Made by a program: the position numbers and the translations under genes
Assembly (NCBI RefSeq): GCF_000222025.1
Contig: NZ_AFQO01000005.1
Location: 54,107-118,106 of the forward strand
Source of the DNA: Haemophilus haemolyticus M19501
GTDB lineage: Bacteria > Pseudomonadota > Gammaproteobacteria > Enterobacterales > Pasteurellaceae
Reading direction: 5' to 3'
DNA length: 64,000 nucleotides
Notes under the pieces: model-generated
Told to the model about the DNA's origin: nothing
What the model saw: the letters and a program-made list of their open reading frames with translations, nothing else
Databases searched by the model: none
Shown here: in pieces, positions 61,939 to 64,000 of the stretch
Layout of the letters: every line of letters starts with the position of its first letter
Numbering within the stretch: the first letter of the stretch is position 1

Positions 61939-61980
61939 AAAAAGTAGAAGTTTGATAGTAATAAAATAGGGTAATAATGA

Positions 61981-62016
61981 AAAAATCCCCTTTGATTTAA
62001 TCTCAAAAGGGATTTT
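61981..62016 (-). terminator. Terminator of the DUF2827 gene
   Basis: AAAATCCCCTTTGA / TCAAAAGGGATTTT (one unpaired base), T-rich on the minus strand, just past the stop at 62028. Confidence 0.8.
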
Positions 62017-62027
62017 CATAAAATAGA

Positions 62028-63164
62028 TTAAGAAAATAGCCGCTTAATCTCTTTCTCATACATATAAATATTAACTGGGTTAGTTGGCAGCTGAGAATCT
62101 AAATATTCATTTGCACGTTTAACATATTCTTCATGATGCTTGTCATGGTTATCTATTACATTAAGTAATACTTTTGCACCTTCAAAAGCATCAAATTGGT
62201 CATAATAATATCCAACACCTTTAGGAATTAGTTTTGAGTTGTGAATAAATGGATATCCTCCATATAACGCATCATTATATGCATAATTTAAACCATTCTC
62301 CCATTGATGACTTAACACAATATCTACATAACGTGTTAAAAAATCAGGCATTTGATAACGGCCTTCTACAGTCATTACTCCGTCTTTGACTAAATTCGTT
62401 CGACTAATAAAGTTAAAGAAGGTTGGATTATCTTTTTTATCATAGGTATTACACATATAAACATGTTGAATTTTATTTGGCTGTTCGCGATAGGCTTGTT
62501 CTGCAATCAAAATAGGTGTAAAGCTATTTTTAACTACATTAATATTTGCTTCAAAAGATGCTATACGCTTTGCCTTTTTATTTGAATTGGGTTTATACCC
62601 AAAATCTAAATTATGTTGTTCTTTAATACGTTTTATTACTTTATCACAAAAAATGGGAGACCAGATAAAAGGTACAACATAACATGAATAACTATGCATA
62701 ATAGAAAAATAAGAATTACATGTATTGTTATGATGAGGTAGAACCCATACGGCATCAAATTTTGTACCATTAAGAAGACGTCCCGCCTTTTTTCCAAATA
62801 AGAAGTTTTCTATATCCATGATAAAATCATTTCCCATTTTATAGCTAACTACTTTGCCACCATGTTCATGTATGCGAGTTACTTGATAAGGTTCAATGAT
62901 TAACGTTCCTTCAATTAGTAAATCTAGTTGCTCAATAACATCTTCGATATAGGCAAATTTGAGATTCATTTCTTTAAGCATGAATCCTTCAGGGGGAGAG
63001 GTACGTTTTTCAGGTCCCCATGAAACTAAAAATACTTCATCGATAAGCTCGGAATGTTGAAATAAGTGATAAAGATGTATTACATTTTGATTTACACCAT
63101 TTGCCCAAATATCTGTTACATCACCTTCTAAATTAAAAGTAATTCCAACCTTGTATTTTTTCAT
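62028..63164 (-). CDS. DUF2827 protein, probable glycosyltransferase paired with the adhesin
   Basis: A 378-residue cytosolic protein. The start MKKYKVGITFNLEGDVTDIW is chosen; a 28-codon upstream extension overlaps the adhesin terminator and is rejected. VGITFNxxGDxxDIWANGVNQN, IIEPYQVTRIHEHGGKVV, YVVPFIWSPIF and HQWENGLNYAYNDALYGGYP are seen. The last segment has the Glu/Gly-Gly-Pro layout of the donor-binding half of GT-B glycosyltransferases. DUF2827 is uncharacterised in what I know. It sits directly downstream of a trimeric autotransporter in the same orientation, which suggests it modifies that adhesin; this is inference. Confidence 0.65.
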   Translation of the reverse strand: MKKYKVGITFNLEGDVTDIWANGVNQNVIHLYHLFQHSELIDEVFLVSWGPEKRTSPPEGFMLKEMNLKFAYIEDVIEQLDLLIEGTLIIEPYQVTRIHEHGGKVVSYKMGNDFIMDIENFLFGKKAGRLLNGTKFDAVWVLPHHNNTCNSYFSIMHSYSCYVVPFIWSPIFCDKVIKRIKEQHNLDFGYKPNSNKKAKRIASFEANINVVKNSFTPILIAEQAYREQPNKIQHVYMCNTYDKKDNPTFFNFISRTNLVKDGVMTVEGRYQMPDFLTRYVDIVLSHQWENGLNYAYNDALYGGYPFIHNSKLIPKGVGYYYDQFDAFEGAKVLLNVIDNHDKHHEEYVKRANEYLDSQLPTNPVNIYMYEKEIKRLFS

Positions 63165-63214
63165 AGTATTGTTCCATTTTATGTTATTACATAAAGATAT
63201 TATTTTACATAATA

Positions 63215-63242
63215 AAATCACTCTGGTTTCCCAGAGTGATTT
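63215..63242 (-). terminator. Terminator of the trimeric autotransporter
   Basis: AAATCACTCTGG / CCAGAGTGATTT with a 4-base loop; on the minus strand it continues TTATT. It lies between the adhesin stop and the DUF2827 start, so the latter needs read-through or its own promoter. Confidence 0.8.
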
Positions 63243-63264
63243 CCTCATTATGATTTAGAATAGA

Positions 63265-63999
63265 TTACCATTGATAGCCGATTCCACCACCAACAGCATA
63301 ATCTCCAGCGCTGGTTGCAGAGCCGCTTACTTTAAAGTGGATACGGTTGTTATCACTTGATTTGCTCATACCAACAGCTACTGCATTTTGACCTTTAAAG
63401 TTACCGATCCCTAATCCAATCATTGTACCTCCAGCATGGCTTACAGTAGGAATATTAGCCATTGCAACAGCACCAGCAATACCTCCACGAAGTTTCTTAT
63501 CAGTTTGTTTCAATTCATTACGAACTGAATTTACTGAGTTATCAACATACTGTTTATTTACTGCATCTGTATTATGAATAGGCGTTGCAACGTTAGTAAT
63601 ACGGCGGTTTACAATAGGTTGACCATTTGAACCATCATTACCTACCGATACAGTATCTTTTTCGTTTGCTACAGATCCTTGTCCAATTGCAACGGCATTT
63701 TCAGCTTCCGCTTTTGCACCTTGACCAATTGCTGTCGCATTCTTCGCGGATGCTTGAGAATTATTTCCTAAAGCTGTAGTGTTTTCACCACTTGCCTTTG
63801 AACCGTATCCCATTGCTGTTGCATCCTTACCTTTTGCTTCAGCACTATTGCGCTTACTAATATTATCAGCAGCAAAGGCAGTTTTACCATCTTTAGTTAT
63901 TAAACCTGAATTTTCAATACGTTGTACTGCACTTGCCGCTGATTGGGCGGATTTAGTTGCTTCAGTTGCAGAGCTTGCAGCTGATGTCGCTGAGTTCTG
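63265..63999 (-). CDS. Trimeric autotransporter adhesin (C-terminal part)
   Basis: The last ~244 residues of a YadA/Hia-type adhesin; the frame is open to the window end, so the 5' part is missing. In order: Ala/Ser-rich coiled-coil stalk (ATSAASSATEATKSAQSAA), YadA-head repeats (DATAMGYGSKASGENTTALG, ATAIGQGAKAEAENAVAIGQ), the neck motif TDAVNKQYVDN, a short coiled stalk (RNELKQTDKKLRGG), and the four-strand membrane anchor (AGAVAMANIP, GIGNFKGQNAVAVGMS, HFKVSGSAT, YAVGGGIGYQW) ending in an aromatic residue. Three chains together form one barrel and display the passenger for binding host cells. Hia, Cha and HadA are known Haemophilus relatives; which is closest cannot be decided from this part. 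Confidence 0.9.
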   Translation of the reverse strand, partial: QNSATSAASSATEATKSAQSAASAVQRIENSGLITKDGKTAFAADNISKRNSAEAKGKDATAMGYGSKASGENTTALGNNSQASAKNATAIGQGAKAEAENAVAIGQGSVANEKDTVSVGNDGSNGQPIVNRRITNVATPIHNTDAVNKQYVDNSVNSVRNELKQTDKKLRGGIAGAVAMANIPTVSHAGGTMIGLGIGNFKGQNAVAVGMSKSSDNNRIHFKVSGSATSAGDYAVGGGIGYQW

Positions 64000-64000
64000 A

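Noticed and set aside
61740..61960. Chromosomal replication origin (AT-rich DNA plus DnaA boxes)
   Set aside because: Only three close boxes, no set of AT-rich 13-mers recognised, and uvrB is far from oriC in the H. influenzae gene order as I remember it. A regulatory DnaA site is more likely.
63165..63248. 28-residue N-terminal extension of the DUF2827 protein
   Set aside because: It runs through the adhesin terminator hairpin, and MKKYKVGITF is a natural start.

Overview
The window is a 64-kb piece of a Haemophilus chromosome, almost certainly H. influenzae or a very close relative (H. aegyptius, H. haemolyticus). Two signals support this. The gene order runs as remembered for the HI1199 to HI1247 block of strain Rd (rluB, cysB, prmB, smrB, pta-ackA, cvpA-purF, argR-mdh, lysS-prfB, dsbC-recJ, cmk-rpsA-ihfB, upp-uraA-hda, apt-dnaX, aceEF-lpdA, dnaK-dnaJ, proA, rsuA-bcr, maeB, uvrB). 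Reading by eye also finds 48 perfect copies of the 9-bp DNA uptake signal AAGTGCGGT/ACCGCACTT, about one per 1.3 kb. No rRNA, tRNA, IS element, prophage or CRISPR array was seen.

Layout. 0-8 kb: rluB end, cysB, a small membrane protein, an MFS transporter remnant, prmB, smrB, and the acetate pathway (ackA-pta). 8-12 kb: cvpA-purF behind a perfect PurR box, with purF broken by one extra base; then an SDR epimerase, argR, and mdh with a CRP-type promoter. 12-20 kb: lysS, prfB (with its programmed +1 frameshift), dsbC, recJ, a dead DsbA-like gene, and mtn. 20-23 kb: a TonB-dependent receptor with a Fur box over its -10. 23-31 kb: cmk, rpsA, ihfB, lapA-lapB, pyrF, yciH, hda, uraA, upp. 31-41 kb: dnaX-apt, the pyruvate dehydrogenase genes aceE-aceF-lpdA, and mgsA.

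41-44 kb holds the most interesting core-region locus. A surface-lipoprotein gene lies next to a Slam-type outer-membrane translocator. A 14-T homopolymer sits in the spacer of a plausible promoter ahead of the lipoprotein, which suggests phase-variable surface display. 44-62 kb: ydgA-like gene, dnaK and dnaJ behind a sigma-32 promoter (with an extra membrane-protein gene wedged between them), proA, several membrane proteins, rsuA-bcr, a DUF1919 gene, maeB, an LTA-synthase-like enzyme, and uvrB with a DnaA-box cluster upstream.

62-64 kb looks like an accessory island beside uvrB. It contains a DUF2827 (glycosyltransferase-like) gene directly downstream of a trimeric autotransporter adhesin that runs off the window end. 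No uptake signal is found there. Together the window carries housekeeping carbon metabolism (pyruvate to acetyl-CoA to acetate, malate enzymes), pyrimidine salvage and synthesis, translation and chaperone genes, plus three surface systems (TonB receptor, Slam/lipoprotein, trimeric adhesin). Several genes are decayed or frameshifted (MFS remnant, purF, DsbA-like).
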